From an uncultured Paracoccaceae bacterium (lineage in GTDB: Bacteria; Pseudomonadota; Alphaproteobacteria; Rhodobacterales; Rhodobacteraceae): a stretch of DNA of 64,000 nucleotides. Made by a program: the position numbers and the translations under genes. Below, piece by piece: positions 7,463 to 16,561 of this stretch; the first letter of the stretch is position 1; each line of letters begins with the position of its first letter. Under the pieces are notes generated by a model. It did no database searches. It was not told where the DNA came from and saw nothing but the letters and a program-made list of their open reading frames with translations. The stretch is taken from positions 434,001 through 498,000 of the forward strand of contig CANMTD010000002.1 of the NCBI GenBank assembly GCA_947500775.1, given 5' to 3'.

Positions 7463-8923
7463 ATGCCTGTCCTGTGGCTTGTACTGATCGTGATCGCGCT
7501 TGGCGTGGTTGGCTTTTTTGCTGGGCGCCAACGTGCGCTGGCATCGGCCGGGGGTGATGCCCGTGACCTTCATTCGCTGCCGAATTACTACGGTGCGAAT
7601 GTGTTCCTTTTTGTCGTCATTCCATCGCTGCTGATGCTGCTGATGTGGGCGTTGATCCAACCTATCGTGATTGAAAATCAGGTAGAGGGGCTGATCCCCG
7701 AAAGCGCAATCGCCGAAGGGTCCAGCCTTGGGTTGGTGATGTCGGACGTGCGCCGGGTGGCCGATGGTCTGGACGCCGCGGTTGCGCAGGGTGCGATGAC
7801 CGCCGAACGTGCCTCCAGTATCCGGACCGAGTTTACGGATGTACGCGACCGTCTGGGCGCCGTGGGCGTTGCCCTGGGGTCGGATGTCGGCAGCGAGGTT
7901 CTGCGCGCCGCGCAGCGATACCGCGCGCTAAGCGGCACATACGGCTGGATGAAAACCATCGCCGTGCTGGGCCTTGCGCTGGCCGGTTTCGCCTATGCTT
8001 TCGTCAGTACGAACAAAACCTTCCGCGCGCGCAACACGGTCGAGGCGGTGCTGAAGGCGCTGCTGATCCTGGCCTCAAGCATTGCCATCCTGACCACGCT
8101 GGGCATCGTTCTGTCGATGCTGTTCGAAGCACGTAACTTTTTCGCGCAATACAGCTGGACCGAGTTCTTCTTCGGCAGCACCTGGTCGCCAAACTTCCGC
8201 GGCGGGTCCGAACTGGGCATTCTGCCGCTGCTGTGGGGCACGCTTTATATCTCGTTCATCGCGCTGCTGGTGGCGGTGCCGATCGGGCTGTTCGCGGCGA
8301 TCTATATGTCCGAATATGCCGGACCCAGGATGCGCGCCGTGGCCAAGCCGCTGATCGAAATTCTGGCGGGTATCCCGACCATTGTTTACGGTCTGTTTGC
8401 GCTGATCACCGTGGGCCCGATGCTGCGCGATTATTTCGCACAGCCGCTGGGCTTGGGCGAAAGTTCGGCCTCGGTGGCAACCGCCGGTATCGTCATGGGC
8501 ATCATGCTGATCCCCTTCGTCAGTTCGCTGTCCGATGACATCATCAACGCCGTGCCGCAATCGATGCGCGACGGATCGCTGGGGCTGGGCGCCACCAAAT
8601 CGGAAACCATCAAACAGGTGGTCGTACCGGCCGCCTTGCCCGGCATCGTCGGCGCCGTCCTGCTGGCCGCCAGCCGCGCGATCGGGGAAACCATGATCGT
8701 TGTGCTGGGGGCAGGGGCCGCCGCCAAGATGAGCCTGAACCCTTTTGAGGCGATGACAACCGTGACCGTGAAAATCGTCAGCCAGCTGACCGGTGACACC
8801 GATTTCGCCTCGCCCGAAACACTTGTGGCCTTTGCCCTGGGTCTGACGCTGTTTGTCATCACCCTGGGCCTGAACATCGTTGCGCTGATCATTGTGCGCA
8901 AATACCGGGAGCAGTACGAATGA
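7463..8923 (+). CDS. pstC: Phosphate ABC transporter permease PstC
   Basis: 486 residues. There are two N-terminal hydrophobic helices (about 1-20 and 45-75), then a soluble coiled region, another helix near 160-180, and the C-terminal BPD_transp_1 domain (about 255-480) with about six helices. The ATPase-coupling EAA loop is visible as MRDGSLGLGATKSETIKQVVVPAALPG (split by eye), together with GAVLLAASRAIGETMIVVLGAG. It forms the inner-membrane channel with PstA. It is longer than E. coli PstC (319) because of the N-terminal extension, which is common in alphaproteobacteria. It overlaps pstA by 4 bases. Confidence 0.93.
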   Translation: MPVLWLVLIVIALGVVGFFAGRQRALASAGGDARDLHSLPNYYGANVFLFVVIPSLLMLLMWALIQPIVIENQVEGLIPESAIAEGSSLGLVMSDVRRVADGLDAAVAQGAMTAERASSIRTEFTDVRDRLGAVGVALGSDVGSEVLRAAQRYRALSGTYGWMKTIAVLGLALAGFAYAFVSTNKTFRARNTVEAVLKALLILASSIAILTTLGIVLSMLFEARNFFAQYSWTEFFFGSTWSPNFRGGSELGILPLLWGTLYISFIALLVAVPIGLFAAIYMSEYAGPRMRAVAKPLIEILAGIPTIVYGLFALITVGPMLRDYFAQPLGLGESSASVATAGIVMGIMLIPFVSSLSDDIINAVPQSMRDGSLGLGATKSETIKQVVVPAALPGIVGAVLLAASRAIGETMIVVLGAGAAAKMSLNPFEAMTTVTVKIVSQLTGDTDFASPETLVAFALGLTLFVITLGLNIVALIIVRKYREQYE

Positions 8924-10272
8924 CCGACGCAACGGCCAACCCGAGTTCCACATCGCCGCACAGCGGTTCGCTGTTGGAACAAGATCCGCTGACCAAGAAA
9001 CGCAACGCGTCCGAGGCCCGGTTCAAGGCCTATGGTCTGATTGCGGTCTGTCTGGGCATTCTGGCGCTTGTGGTGCTGGTGGTGTCGATCCTGAACAACG
9101 GGCTGGGATCGTTCCAACAGACCTTCATCCGGCTGGATGTCGAACTGACCGAGGCCAAGCTGGACAAGAACGGCAACCGTCTGCTGGCGGATATCAAGAA
9201 GGTTTCGACCTTTGGGTATGCGCCGCTGATCAAAACCGCGATGGAAAAGAAACTGGACGATCTGGGGATCGAGATCGAGGGGCTGTCGGAAAAGGACGCC
9301 GCCGCGCTGATTTCCAAGGATGGTCCGGCGCAGATGCGTAACCGGGTGATCGCAGACCCCGATCTGATCGGACAGACGGTATCGTTCGACTTTCTGGCCA
9401 ATGGCCGGGTCGATGGATATCTGAAAGGCCGGGTCAGCATGGAAAGCGCCGAGCTGGACAGCAACATCAGCCCGCAACAGTTGATGCTGGCCGATGCCCT
9501 GCGCGAAGAGGGCAGCCTGATCAAACGGTTCAACTGGGGCTTTATCACCGCCCCCGATGCGTCCGAAAACCGGCCCGAAGCCTCGGGTCTGGGCGTGGCG
9601 ATCCTGGGGTCGCTTTACATGATGATCGTGGTCCTGCTGCTGGCGCTGCCCATCGGCGTTGCCTCGTCGATCTATCTTGAGGAATTCGCCCCCACCAACC
9701 GCCTGACCGACCTGATCGAGGTGAACATCTCGAACCTGGCGGCGGTGCCGTCGATCGTGTTCGGTATCCTTGGCCTGGCGATCTTCATCAACTTTGCCGG
9801 TCTGCCGCAGTCGGCGCCGATTGTGGGTGGTCTGGTGCTGACGCTGATGACCCTGCCCACGATCATCATCGCCACCCGCGCGTCGCTGAAGGCGGTTCCG
9901 CCGTCGATCCGCGATGCCGCACTGGGGGTAGGGGCCTCGAAAATGCAATCGGTGTTCCACCATGTGCTGCCGCTGGCCGCACCGGGCATCCTGACCGGGA
10001 CCATCATCGGTCTGGCGCAGGCGCTGGGGGAAACCGCACCGCTGTTGCTGATCGGGATGGTGGCCTTTGTCCGCGAATACCCCGATGCGCCGCCAGAAGG
10101 GTTCTTTGATCCCGCGTCGGCCCTACCGGTGCAGGTCTACAACTGGACTCAGCGCGCCGATCCGGCCTTTGTCGAGCGGGCCTCGGGCGCGATCATCGTA
10201 CTACTGATTTTCCTTGTGATCATGAACGCGATCGCCATCACGCTGCGCCGCCGCTTTGAGCGCCGCTGGTAA
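8920..10272 (+). CDS. pstA: Phosphate ABC transporter permease PstA
   Basis: 450 residues. A cytosolic N-terminal tail is followed by a helix near residues 35-58, then a DUF3333-type extracytoplasmic region (about 60-190), then BPD_transp_1 (about 225-445). The coupling loop is seen at [21 protein letters not shown], followed by [26 protein letters not shown]. It pairs with PstC; the start overlaps the pstC stop (ATGA). The extended N-terminal domain is known from alphaproteobacterial PstA proteins, but its function is not clear. Confidence 0.93.
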   Translation: MTDATANPSSTSPHSGSLLEQDPLTKKRNASEARFKAYGLIAVCLGILALVVLVVSILNNGLGSFQQTFIRLDVELTEAKLDKNGNRLLADIKKVSTFGYAPLIKTAMEKKLDDLGIEIEGLSEKDAAALISKDGPAQMRNRVIADPDLIGQTVSFDFLANGRVDGYLKGRVSMESAELDSNISPQQLMLADALREEGSLIKRFNWGFITAPDASENRPEASGLGVAILGSLYMMIVVLLLALPIGVASSIYLEEFAPTNRLTDLIEVNISNLAAVPSIVFGILGLAIFINFAGLPQSAPIVGGLVLTLMTLPTIIIATRASLKAVPPSIRDAALGVGASKMQSVFHHVLPLAAPGILTGTIIGLAQALGETAPLLLIGMVAFVREYPDAPPEGFFDPASALPVQVYNWTQRADPAFVERASGAIIVLLIFLVIMNAIAITLRRRFERRW

Positions 10273-10283
10273 GGACCACTCAA

Positions 10284-11081
10284 ATGAATGACATGCGAAT
10301 TGTGGAGAGAACCGTGGACACGAAAGAGATAAAAATATCCGCGCGGAATTGCCAAGTGTACTATGGCGATACCCATGCGATCAAAGACGTGGACGTGGAT
10401 ATTGAGGACAAGACCGTCACCGCCTTCATCGGTCCGTCGGGGTGCGGCAAGTCCACCTTCCTGCGGTGCCTGAACCGGATGAACGATACCATCGACATCT
10501 GTCGCGTCGAAGGTGAGATTCTGCTGGATGGCGAAGATATCTATGACACGCAGGTCGATCCGGTGCAGCTGCGCGCCAAGGTTGGCATGGTGTTTCAGAA
10601 GCCCAACCCGTTTCCGAAATCGATCTACGACAATATCGCCTATGGTCCGCGGATTCACGGGCTTGCCAAGAACAAGGCCGATCTGGATGAAATCGTCGAG
10701 AAATCCCTGCGTCGCGGGGCGATCTGGAACGAGGTCAAGGACCGCCTGCATTCGCCCGGAACCGGCCTGTCGGGCGGGCAGCAACAGCGTCTGTGCATCG
10801 CGCGCGCGGTTGCCACGGAACCCGAAGTTCTGCTGATGGACGAACCCTGTTCGGCGCTTGACCCGATTGCGACGGCACAGGTCGAAGAGCTGATCGACGA
10901 GTTGCGCAGCAATTATTCCGTGGTTATCGTGACGCACTCCATGCAGCAGGCCGCACGGGTCAGTCAGAAAACCGCGTTCTTCCACCTGGGGAACCTGGTC
11001 GAGTTTGGTGAAACCGGACATATTTTCACCAACCCATCTGACCCCCGGACCGAAAGCTATATTACTGGCCGCATCGGCTGA
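10284..11081 (+). CDS. pstB: Phosphate ABC transporter ATP-binding protein
   Basis: 265 residues, the standard length. Walker [10 protein letters not shown] (about residues 50-58), Q-loop [15 protein letters not shown], signature [14 protein letters not shown], Walker [14 protein letters not shown] and the H-loop [12 protein letters not shown] are all present. It drives phosphate import through PstCA and takes part in phosphate signalling. It lies 11 bases after pstA with AAGGA before the start, and 11 bases before phoU. A downstream ATG (MRIVER) is possible but less well placed. Confidence 0.98.
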   Translation: MNDMRIVERTVDTKEIKISARNCQVYYGDTHAIKDVDVDIEDKTVTAFIGPSGCGKSTFLRCLNRMNDTIDICRVEGEILLDGEDIYDTQVDPVQLRAKVGMVFQKPNPFPKSIYDNIAYGPRIHGLAKNKADLDEIVEKSLRRGAIWNEVKDRLHSPGTGLSGGQQQRLCIARAVATEPEVLLMDEPCSALDPIATAQVEELIDELRSNYSVVIVTHSMQQAARVSQKTAFFHLGNLVEFGETGHIFTNPSDPRTESYITGRIG

Positions 11082-11092
11082 TAGGAAAAATC

Positions 11093-11818
11093 ATGTCAGA
11101 TCAAAACGCAGATCAACATATCGTAGCATCGTACGACCGCGACCTGGAAGCCATCCAGGCCATGATCATGAAGATGGGTGGCCTGGTCGAAGCCGCGGTT
11201 CTGGAGGCCGCCAATTCGCTGGAACACCGCGACGAAGAACTGGCCGAACGGGTGCGCCTGAACGACAAGGCAATCGATGCCCTGGAAGAGCAGGTGAACG
11301 AGGAATGCGCGCGCCTGCTGGCCATGCGTCAGCCGATTGCCAAAGACCTGCGCACCGTCCTGACGGTGATGAAAATCAGCGCCAATCTGGAACGCGTCGG
11401 CGACTATGCCAAGAACATGGCCAAACGCACCAGCGTTCTGGTGCAGATGTCGCCCATCGAGGGCACGGCAGGCGCGATCCGGCGCATGGCCAAAACCGTC
11501 GAAGGCATGATGAAAGACGCGTTGGATGCCTATATCCAGCGTGACGCGGAACTGGCCCAGGACGTGCGTCTGCGCGACCATGAGGTCGATCAGATGTACA
11601 ACGCCCTGTTCCGCGAATTCCTGACCTTCATGATGGAAGATCCGCGCAATATCACGGCCTGTATGCACCTGCATTTCATCGCCAAGAACATCGAACGCAT
11701 GGGCGATCATGTAACCTCGATCGCGGAACAGGTCATCTATCTGGCCACGGGTGAAATGCCCGAAGACAATCGGCCAAAGGGCGATAGCACGCCCTATGCC
11801 GCCAATGAGAGTATGTAA
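11093..11818 (+). CDS. phoU: Phosphate signalling adaptor PhoU
   Basis: 241 residues folding as two PhoU three-helix bundles (about 20-110 and 125-215). Each has the repeated metal-binding type motif: ISANLERVGDYAKNMAKR in the first half and IAKNIERMGDHVTSIAEQ in the second, where E and D residues bind metal clusters in known structures. It relays the state of PstSCAB to PhoR and keeps the kinase off when phosphate is plentiful. Since PhoR here lacks a membrane anchor, PhoU may be the only bridge to the transporter (inference). The stop shares one base with the phoB start. Confidence 0.96.
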   Translation: MSDQNADQHIVASYDRDLEAIQAMIMKMGGLVEAAVLEAANSLEHRDEELAERVRLNDKAIDALEEQVNEECARLLAMRQPIAKDLRTVLTVMKISANLERVGDYAKNMAKRTSVLVQMSPIEGTAGAIRRMAKTVEGMMKDALDAYIQRDAELAQDVRLRDHEVDQMYNALFREFLTFMMEDPRNITACMHLHFIAKNIERMGDHVTSIAEQVIYLATGEMPEDNRPKGDSTPYAANESM

Positions 11819-12510
11819 TGTCGACAGTGGAACAACCGACGGTTCTGATCGTCGAAGATGAACCTGCACAGCGCGAAGTTCTGGCCTATAACCTTGAAGC
11901 AGAAGGGTTTTCTGTTTCAAGGGCCGAGAACGGCGAAGAGGCGTTGTTGCTGGTGGACGAAGGCGCGCCCGATATCATCGTTCTGGACTGGATGCTGCCC
12001 AGCGTGTCCGGGATCGAGGTATGTCGCCGCCTGAAAACACGCCCCGACACCCGCAATGTACCAATCATCATGCTGTCGGCCCGCGCCGAAGAGGTTGACC
12101 GGGTGAGGGGGCTTGAAACCGGCGCCGACGACTATGTGATCAAACCGTATTCGGTTGTCGAACTGATGGCCCGCGTTCGCGCGCAGTTGCGCCGCACGCG
12201 GCCAGCCTCGGTTGGTCAGCGGCTGGAATTCGAAGACATCGTTCTGGATGCCGAAACCCATAAGGTGTTTCGTTCGGAAAACATCCTGAAGCTGGGGCCG
12301 ACAGAATTCCGGCTGTTGTCGACCTTCATGGAAAAACCCGGCCGGGTCTGGAGCCGCGAACAATTGCTGGATCGGGTCTGGGGGCGGGACATCTATGTCG
12401 ATACGCGCACGGTGGACGTCCATATCGGACGGTTGCGCAAAGCGCTGTGTCAACACGGGGGCGATGATCCTGTACGCACGGTGCGCGGGGCCGGATACGC
12501 ATTGGGTTAA
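11818..12510 (+). CDS. phoB: Phosphate-regulon response regulator PhoB
   Basis: 230 residues. Receiver domain about 6-120 with acidic pair Asp14/Glu13, phospho-acceptor Asp57 in VLDWMLP, the conserved SARAEE Ser and KPYS Lys. Winged-helix OmpR/PhoB DNA-binding domain about 130-230 with GPTEFRLLSTFMEKPGRVWSREQLLDRVWG and VDVHIGRLRKAL. It should bind the Pho boxes before pstS, so the locus contains its own autoregulatory loop. It is the last gene of the operon, 1-base overlap with phoU (TAATG). No clear hairpin terminator follows. Confidence 0.97.
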   Translation: MSTVEQPTVLIVEDEPAQREVLAYNLEAEGFSVSRAENGEEALLLVDEGAPDIIVLDWMLPSVSGIEVCRRLKTRPDTRNVPIIMLSARAEEVDRVRGLETGADDYVIKPYSVVELMARVRAQLRRTRPASVGQRLEFEDIVLDAETHKVFRSENILKLGPTEFRLLSTFMEKPGRVWSREQLLDRVWGRDIYVDTRTVDVHIGRLRKALCQHGGDDPVRTVRGAGYALG

Positions 12511-12740
12511 GTCCTATAATCGATATTATGTTAAATATGGATTAGGCCTGAATATTCAAAAACATAGCCTGTGTTGGTCCGCTGGCCCTCCGGATCATCG
12601 TAATCCAGGCGCATCCGTTCTCAAAACGTGTCTAAAGCGTGCCAAACCTGCATATAATTGCCTAAAAAGCGATGGTTGCCTCTGCGCCACCCTCGACACG
12701 CACTGCTGTTCTTGGCTAGATACCGTCCAGAGGACAGATA

Positions 12741-13184
12741 ATGACATCTATTTTGATCTTGAACGGCCCGAACCTGAATCTTTTGGGAACGCGTCAGCCT
12801 GAGATTTACGGGCGAACGACGCTGGCCGATATTGAACGCGACTGTGTCGCCAAGGCCGCCGACATCGGCGTGTCCGTTGTCTTTGAGCAAAGCAATCACG
12901 AAGGTGCGCTGATCGATGCGATCCACGCTGCCCGAGGTGTGCATCACGGCATCATATTGAACGCCGGCGCCTATACGCATACCTCTGTCGGCCTGATGGA
13001 TGCGATCTCTTCGGCGCAGATCCCCACGATTGAACTTCACCTCTCAAACGTCCACGCCCGCGAAGAATTTCGCCATCACAGTTATATCGCACGGGTTGCG
13101 GTCGGCGTGATCTGTGGGTTTGGCGCACAGGGCTATGGGCTGGCGATGGATGCGATGGTTGCGCATTTGAAAGACACCACATGA
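12741..13184 (+). CDS. aroQ: 3-dehydroquinate dehydratase, type II
   Basis: 147 residues, the typical size of the dodecameric type II enzyme, which removes water from 3-dehydroquinate in the shikimate pathway. LNGPNLNLLGTRQPEIYG carries the catalytic Arg and the lid Tyr; QSNHEGALIDAIHAA, LNAGAYTHTSVGLMDAI and ELHLSNVHAREEFRHHS (with the catalytic His) follow. It is preceded by a 230-base AT-rich spacer that contains a 10-base palindrome TGAATATTCA at 12549-12558. The luxR-type gene overlaps its stop by 4 bases, so the two are cotranscribed. The DAHP synthase at the left edge acts two steps earlier. Confidence 0.97.
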   Translation: MTSILILNGPNLNLLGTRQPEIYGRTTLADIERDCVAKAADIGVSVVFEQSNHEGALIDAIHAARGVHHGIILNAGAYTHTSVGLMDAISSAQIPTIELHLSNVHAREEFRHHSYIARVAVGVICGFGAQGYGLAMDAMVAHLKDTT

Positions 13185-13933
13185 TATTGGACGATCTGGA
13201 AACAGTCTTGCACTCCCATACGATCGAGGAGGTCTGGACGCTGTTGGTTGATCGTATGTGTGATCACGGGTTTTGCCGGATGATCTATGGGTTCACCGGG
13301 TTTCGCACGGCCAATTCCTTTGGCGACCCGCTGGATATGATCGTGCTGTCCAACCATTGCCCGGAATTCATGGATCAGTTCATGAGCAACGGCTATTATT
13401 CTCAGGCCCCGATGGTCCGCTGGGCGGCTGATAATGTCGGTGCGTGTTCGTGGCGCTGGATGCAGGACCGGCAAGCCGCGGGTCAGCTGTCCCGCGAAGA
13501 AGCTGAAATCATGGCGTTTAACCACCGCCATGGCATTCGCGCCGGGTATTCGATCAGTTTCAAGGATGTATCGATCCGCGCCAAAGGCGCCATCGGTCTG
13601 GCCGTGCCGGAACATGTGTCGCAGGACGAGGTGGACGGGCTGTGGCGCGAACACGGGCAGGCAATCGAGGTTTTATGTACCGCAGCCCATCTGCGGATGA
13701 CCACCCTGCCCTTTGCCGGCGCAAATCGCGTTCTGACAGACCGTCAGCGCGAAGTGCTGGAATGGGTCGGTGATGGCAAGACTATTCAGGATATCGCAAC
13801 AATCATGGGGCTGACCGCCGCTACTGTTGAAAAACATTTGCGCCGCGCCCGTGACACGCTGGATGTCGAGACAACGGCGCAAGCGGTCCTAAAGGCCTCG
13901 ATTCAAAATCAAATTTTCATTTTTAAACCCTGA
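13181..13933 (+). CDS. LuxR-family transcriptional regulator with autoinducer-binding-type domain
   Basis: 250 residues. An N-terminal autoinducer-binding-like domain (about 10-165) is followed by a GerE/LuxR HTH (about 183-245: LTDRQREVLEWVGDGKTIQ, then DIATIMGLTAATVEKHLRRA). In acyl-homoserine-lactone receptors the pocket carries a conserved Tyr and an Asp-Pro; here the matching stretch reads YYSQAPMVRWA, so Asp appears replaced by Ala, while the Trp of CSWRW is kept. No luxI is visible in the window, so this is a LuxR solo that may bind another ligand or none. It starts inside aroQ (ATGA overlap). Its 3' side has almost 300 non-coding bases with hairpins. Confidence 0.88.
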   Translation: MILDDLETVLHSHTIEEVWTLLVDRMCDHGFCRMIYGFTGFRTANSFGDPLDMIVLSNHCPEFMDQFMSNGYYSQAPMVRWAADNVGACSWRWMQDRQAAGQLSREEAEIMAFNHRHGIRAGYSISFKDVSIRAKGAIGLAVPEHVSQDEVDGLWREHGQAIEVLCTAAHLRMTTLPFAGANRVLTDRQREVLEWVGDGKTIQDIATIMGLTAATVEKHLRRARDTLDVETTAQAVLKASIQNQIFIFKP

Positions 13934-13976
13934 AAATAAGGGAAAATGCGCCAAAGGTACGGTTTTCCTTACTTTC

Positions 13977-13991
13977 TTTACGTAGCGTAAA
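13977..13991. promoter_or_regulatory. 15-bp palindrome downstream of the luxR-type gene
   Basis: TTTACG (13977-13982) and CGTAAA (13986-13991) form a perfect dyad around TAG, in an AT-rich stretch just before the hairpin cluster. It could be an operator for a transcript starting near 14000, possibly for the adjacent LuxR protein, but this is only suggested by position. Confidence 0.3.
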
Positions 13992-13999
13992 TGTAGGAT

Positions 14000-14222
14000 G
14001 TTCCCGGTGTTCCGTGAGTGGTGGCATTGTGCCTGGGAACTTTGGAAGGGGTAAGGTGTGAGATTTGCATACCGAGCCATTCTATCCGGGAAACCGGAAA
14101 GACCGGCCTGCTGGTGTATAGTCAACCGGTAGGTCGGAGCCTATTTTGCGCCCTGTCCTCATCCCCAACAGGTGCGGCGTAAAAAAAGAAACGGTGCAGC
14201 ATCTCTGCTGCACCGTTTTTTT
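14000..14222 (+). ncRNA. Candidate structured RNA (small RNA or luxR 3' UTR)
   Basis: There is no convincing reading frame here. Successive foldable elements are: outer stem GTTCCC/GGGAAC (14000-14005, 14035-14040) enclosing GGCA-TTG-TGCC; GGTGTG/CATACC (14055-14060, 14068-14073) with one G-U pair; TCCGG-GAAA-CCGGA (14085-14098), a GNRA tetraloop hairpin; a 12-bp stem 14103-14114 with 14126-14137 with nine Watson-Crick and three G-U pairs; and finally the terminator at 14191-14216. The G-U pairs work only in plus-strand RNA, pointing to the plus strand as the transcribed one. No clear promoter is seen, so it may be the tail of the luxR message rather than a separate gene. Confidence 0.35.
14181..14222. 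terminator. Bidirectional rho-independent terminator
   Basis: Perfect 11-bp stem ACGGTGCAGCA (14191-14201) and TGCTGCACCGT (14206-14216) with loop TCTC. A T-run follows on the plus strand (14216-14222), and a run of seven A (14181-14187) gives a T-run on the minus strand. It ends tsf on the minus strand and whatever is transcribed from the left on the plus strand. Confidence 0.92.
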
Positions 14223-14250
14223 GTGTGTTGCTGCTTGTGGAAGGCCGCAA

Positions 14251-15126
14251 TCAGCCCTGGGCTGCTTTGGCAACCTCGGCTGCGAAATCCTCGACAACCT
14301 TCTCGATGCCTTCGCCCACTTCCAGACGCACGAAACCGGTTACGGCAACGCCCGCTTCTTTGGCGGCGGCTTCGACGGTCAGGTCGGGGTTCACGACAAA
14401 GGACTGACCCAACAGCGTGACCTCGGACAGGAATTTCTTCATCCGGCCTTCGATCATCTTTTCGATCACCTGCTCGGGCTTGCCGCTTTCGCGGGCCTGC
14501 TCGGTCAGGATGGCTTTTTCACGGGTGATCAGCTCGGGGTCCAGATCGTCGGCGCCCAGCGAGGCCGGGTTGACCGCAGCCACGTGCATGGCGACCTGTT
14601 TGCCAAACTCTGCATTGTCGCCGTCCAGCGCCACCAGAACGCCGATACGGCCCATGCCCTCGGCGGCGGCGTTGTGGACGTAGGACACAACGGTCGTGCC
14701 TTCCAGCGCGACCATGCGGCGCACGGCCATGTTTTCGCCGATGGTGGCGATCTTGTCGGTGATCGTCGCCTCGACGGTCTTGCCGCCCATATCCGCGGCT
14801 TTCAGCGCCTCAAGATCGGACACGCCAACGGCTGTCTTGGCGATATCGGTGACCATGGCCTGGAACTCGGCGTTCTTGGCAACAAAGTCGGTTTCCGAGT
14901 TCACCTCGACCGCGACACCTTTGCCATCGGCCACGCAAACGGCAACCAGACCTTCGGCTGCGGTGCGGCCCGATTTCTTGGCGGCCTTGGCCAGACCTTT
15001 GGTGCGCAGCCAGTCAACCGCGGCTTCCATGTCGCCATCGGTTTCGGTCAGCGCTTTTTTCGCGTCCATCATGCCTGCGCCGGTGCTGTCGCGCAGTTCT
15101 TTCACCAATGCTGCGGTGATTGCCAT
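14251..15126 (-). CDS. tsf: Translation elongation factor Ts
   Basis: 291 residues. The N-terminal UBA-like domain starts [26 protein letters not shown], written here in part, and has the [26 protein letters not shown] signature region. The core contains the [11 protein letters not shown] motif that contacts EF-Tu. It is the guanine exchange factor for EF-Tu. The start at 15126 has GGAG upstream; the open frame beyond it to 15363 is not used. It follows rpsB by 80 bases, the standard rpsB-tsf pair, and ends 28 bases before the bidirectional terminator. Confidence 0.98.
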   Translation of the reverse strand: MAITAALVKELRDSTGAGMMDAKKALTETDGDMEAAVDWLRTKGLAKAAKKSGRTAAEGLVAVCVADGKGVAVEVNSETDFVAKNAEFQAMVTDIAKTAVGVSDLEALKAADMGGKTVEATITDKIATIGENMAVRRMVALEGTTVVSYVHNAAAEGMGRIGVLVALDGDNAEFGKQVAMHVAAVNPASLGADDLDPELITREKAILTEQARESGKPEQVIEKMIEGRMKKFLSEVTLLGQSFVVNPDLTVEAAAKEAGVAVTGFVRLEVGEGIEKVVEDFAAEVAKAAQG

Positions 15127-15206
15127 CTTGGCTCTCCTCGATTGAGTTTTGATGCCCAGACGCGGCCTACCCGCGTCCGGTATCAGTTCTGTGACAGCGA
15201 AGGGAA

Positions 15207-16004
15207 TTAACCCTCGGCCGGGGCCTCTTCGGCAGCCGGAGCAGCGGCCTCTTCGACCAGTGCTTCTTCTTCGATGCTCTCTTCCATCGCGCCCAGATCG
15301 ATGCCGGCGGCATCCATCTGTGCGGTCATGCCGTCCAGCGCCGAACGGCTGACCAGATCGCAATACAAAGCGATTGCGCGGGCCGCGTCGTCGTTGCCGG
15401 GGATGATATAGTCGATGCCGTCGGGCGAACAGTTGGTGTCGACGATCGCAACAACCGGGATACCCAGTTTGCGGGCTTCGGCGATGGCCAGGTCTTCTTT
15501 GTTGACGTCGATGACGAACAGAAGATCGGGCACGCCGCCCATTTCGCGGATACCACCCAGGCTGGCCTGCAGTTTGGCCTGCTCACGCTCCATGCCCAGA
15601 CGCTCTTTCTTGGTCAGGCCTTCGGCGCCGCTTTCCAGTTTCTCATCCAGGGCCTTCAGGCGCTGGATCGACTGGGAAACGGTTTTCCAGTTGGTCAGCG
15701 TGCCGCCCAGCCAACGGTGGTTCATGTAATACTGAGCACATTTCTCGGCCGCGTCCGCGATCGGCTTTTGTGCCTGACGCTTGGTGCCGACGAACAGGAT
15801 GCGGCCGTTGCGGGCAACGGTTTCGCGCACGATGTTCAGCGCCGCGTCCAGCATCGGGACGGTCTGTGTCAGGTCAAGAATGTGAATGCCATTCCGGTCG
15901 CCGTAGATGAATTCCTGCATCCGCGGATTCCAGCGCTGTGTCTGGTGACCATAGTGAACGCCAGCTTCCAAAAGCTGACGCATAGAAAAATCAGGAAGCG
16001 CCAT
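15207..16004 (-). CDS. rpsB: 30S ribosomal protein S2
   Basis: 265 residues starting at 16004 ([21 protein letters not shown]) with AAGGA a few bases upstream; an in-frame TTG at 16010 is not needed. The family motifs [45 protein letters not shown] and [19 protein letters not shown] are clear. The last 40 residues form an acidic, Ala/Glu-rich tail, common in alphaproteobacterial S2. It is a small-subunit component and first gene of the rpsB-tsf operon. The leader can fold (see 16020-16066). Confidence 0.98.
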   Translation of the reverse strand: MALPDFSMRQLLEAGVHYGHQTQRWNPRMQEFIYGDRNGIHILDLTQTVPMLDAALNIVRETVARNGRILFVGTKRQAQKPIADAAEKCAQYYMNHRWLGGTLTNWKTVSQSIQRLKALDEKLESGAEGLTKKERLGMEREQAKLQASLGGIREMGGVPDLLFVIDVNKEDLAIAEARKLGIPVVAIVDTNCSPDGIDYIIPGNDDAARAIALYCDLVSRSALDGMTAQMDAAGIDLGAMEESIEEEALVEEAAAPAAEEAPAEG

Positions 16005-16019
16005 GTCCAAGTTCCTTTT

Positions 16020-16066
16020 CCGGTTTGCGCCTGAGCGAAGGTGTCAAAGGGCAGTTGCCCAACCGG
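16020..16066 (-). promoter_or_regulatory. Foldable leader upstream of rpsB
   Basis: CCGGTT (16020-16025) and AACCGG (16061-16066) can pair around an inner hairpin GGGC-AGTT-GCCC (16049-16060). It begins 16 bases upstream of the rpsB start. S2 is known to repress its own message in other bacteria, so this could be the binding structure, but some inner pairs also suit plus-strand RNA and the direction is not certain. Confidence 0.3.
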
Positions 16067-16225
16067 CGGACCTCTGAGGATTTCTCCCTCATTGGCCCAA
16101 CCTTCGCCTGTGAAGTGCCGCGCGTTTACGCCAAGCCGTCCGCATTGACAAGCCCCCTGCCCCAGATTTCGCATGCATCTGCGGGGCTGGATGCTAAGGT
16201 CCGCCCATTCAAAATGGAGAGACCC

Positions 16226-16561
16226 ATGCAGCTTCCCGATTTCATGATGCGTTTTCCCGCGCTTGATTTGCCAATCCCCGAGGATATCGTCACCTCGCGC
16301 GCGGTGCGCTCTGACCGCGGTCTGGTGGTGTTTTTCACCTTCCACAAGGATTTCACCCTGCCCCCGCACAGCCACAAGGGTCAATGGGGCACGGTCATTC
16401 ACGGCCAGATCAAGCTGACCATGAACGGGGACACCCGGACCTATGGCCCGGGCGATCACTATAATATCCCGTCGGGCGTGGAACATGGCGCCGAAATCAC
16501 CGCCGGAACCGTTGCCATGGATGTGTTCGAAGAACCCGACCGCTACCCGATGCGCGGCTGA
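16226..16561 (+). CDS. Single-domain cupin protein
   Basis: 111 residues starting at 16226 with GGAGA at 16216-16220; a start at 16214 would add four residues. It is a small beta-barrel cupin: motif 1 is seen as PPHSHKGQWGTVIHGQIKLTMNG (the two His and Glu/Gln positions differ slightly from the consensus) and motif 2 as YGPGDHYNIPSGVEH. Such proteins are metal-binding enzymes or sensors; substrate unknown. It is divergent from rpsB and overlaps the end of the convergent GNAT gene by 19 bases. Confidence 0.85.
   Translation: MQLPDFMMRFPALDLPIPEDIVTSRAVRSDRGLVVFFTFHKDFTLPPHSHKGQWGTVIHGQIKLTMNGDTRTYGPGDHYNIPSGVEHGAEITAGTVAMDVFEEPDRYPMRG

Noticed and set aside
12395-12802. Plus-strand frame of 135 codons spanning the phoB end and the aroQ start
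   Set aside because: It overlaps both genes in another frame, and the middle part is AT-rich spacer without a ribosome binding site.
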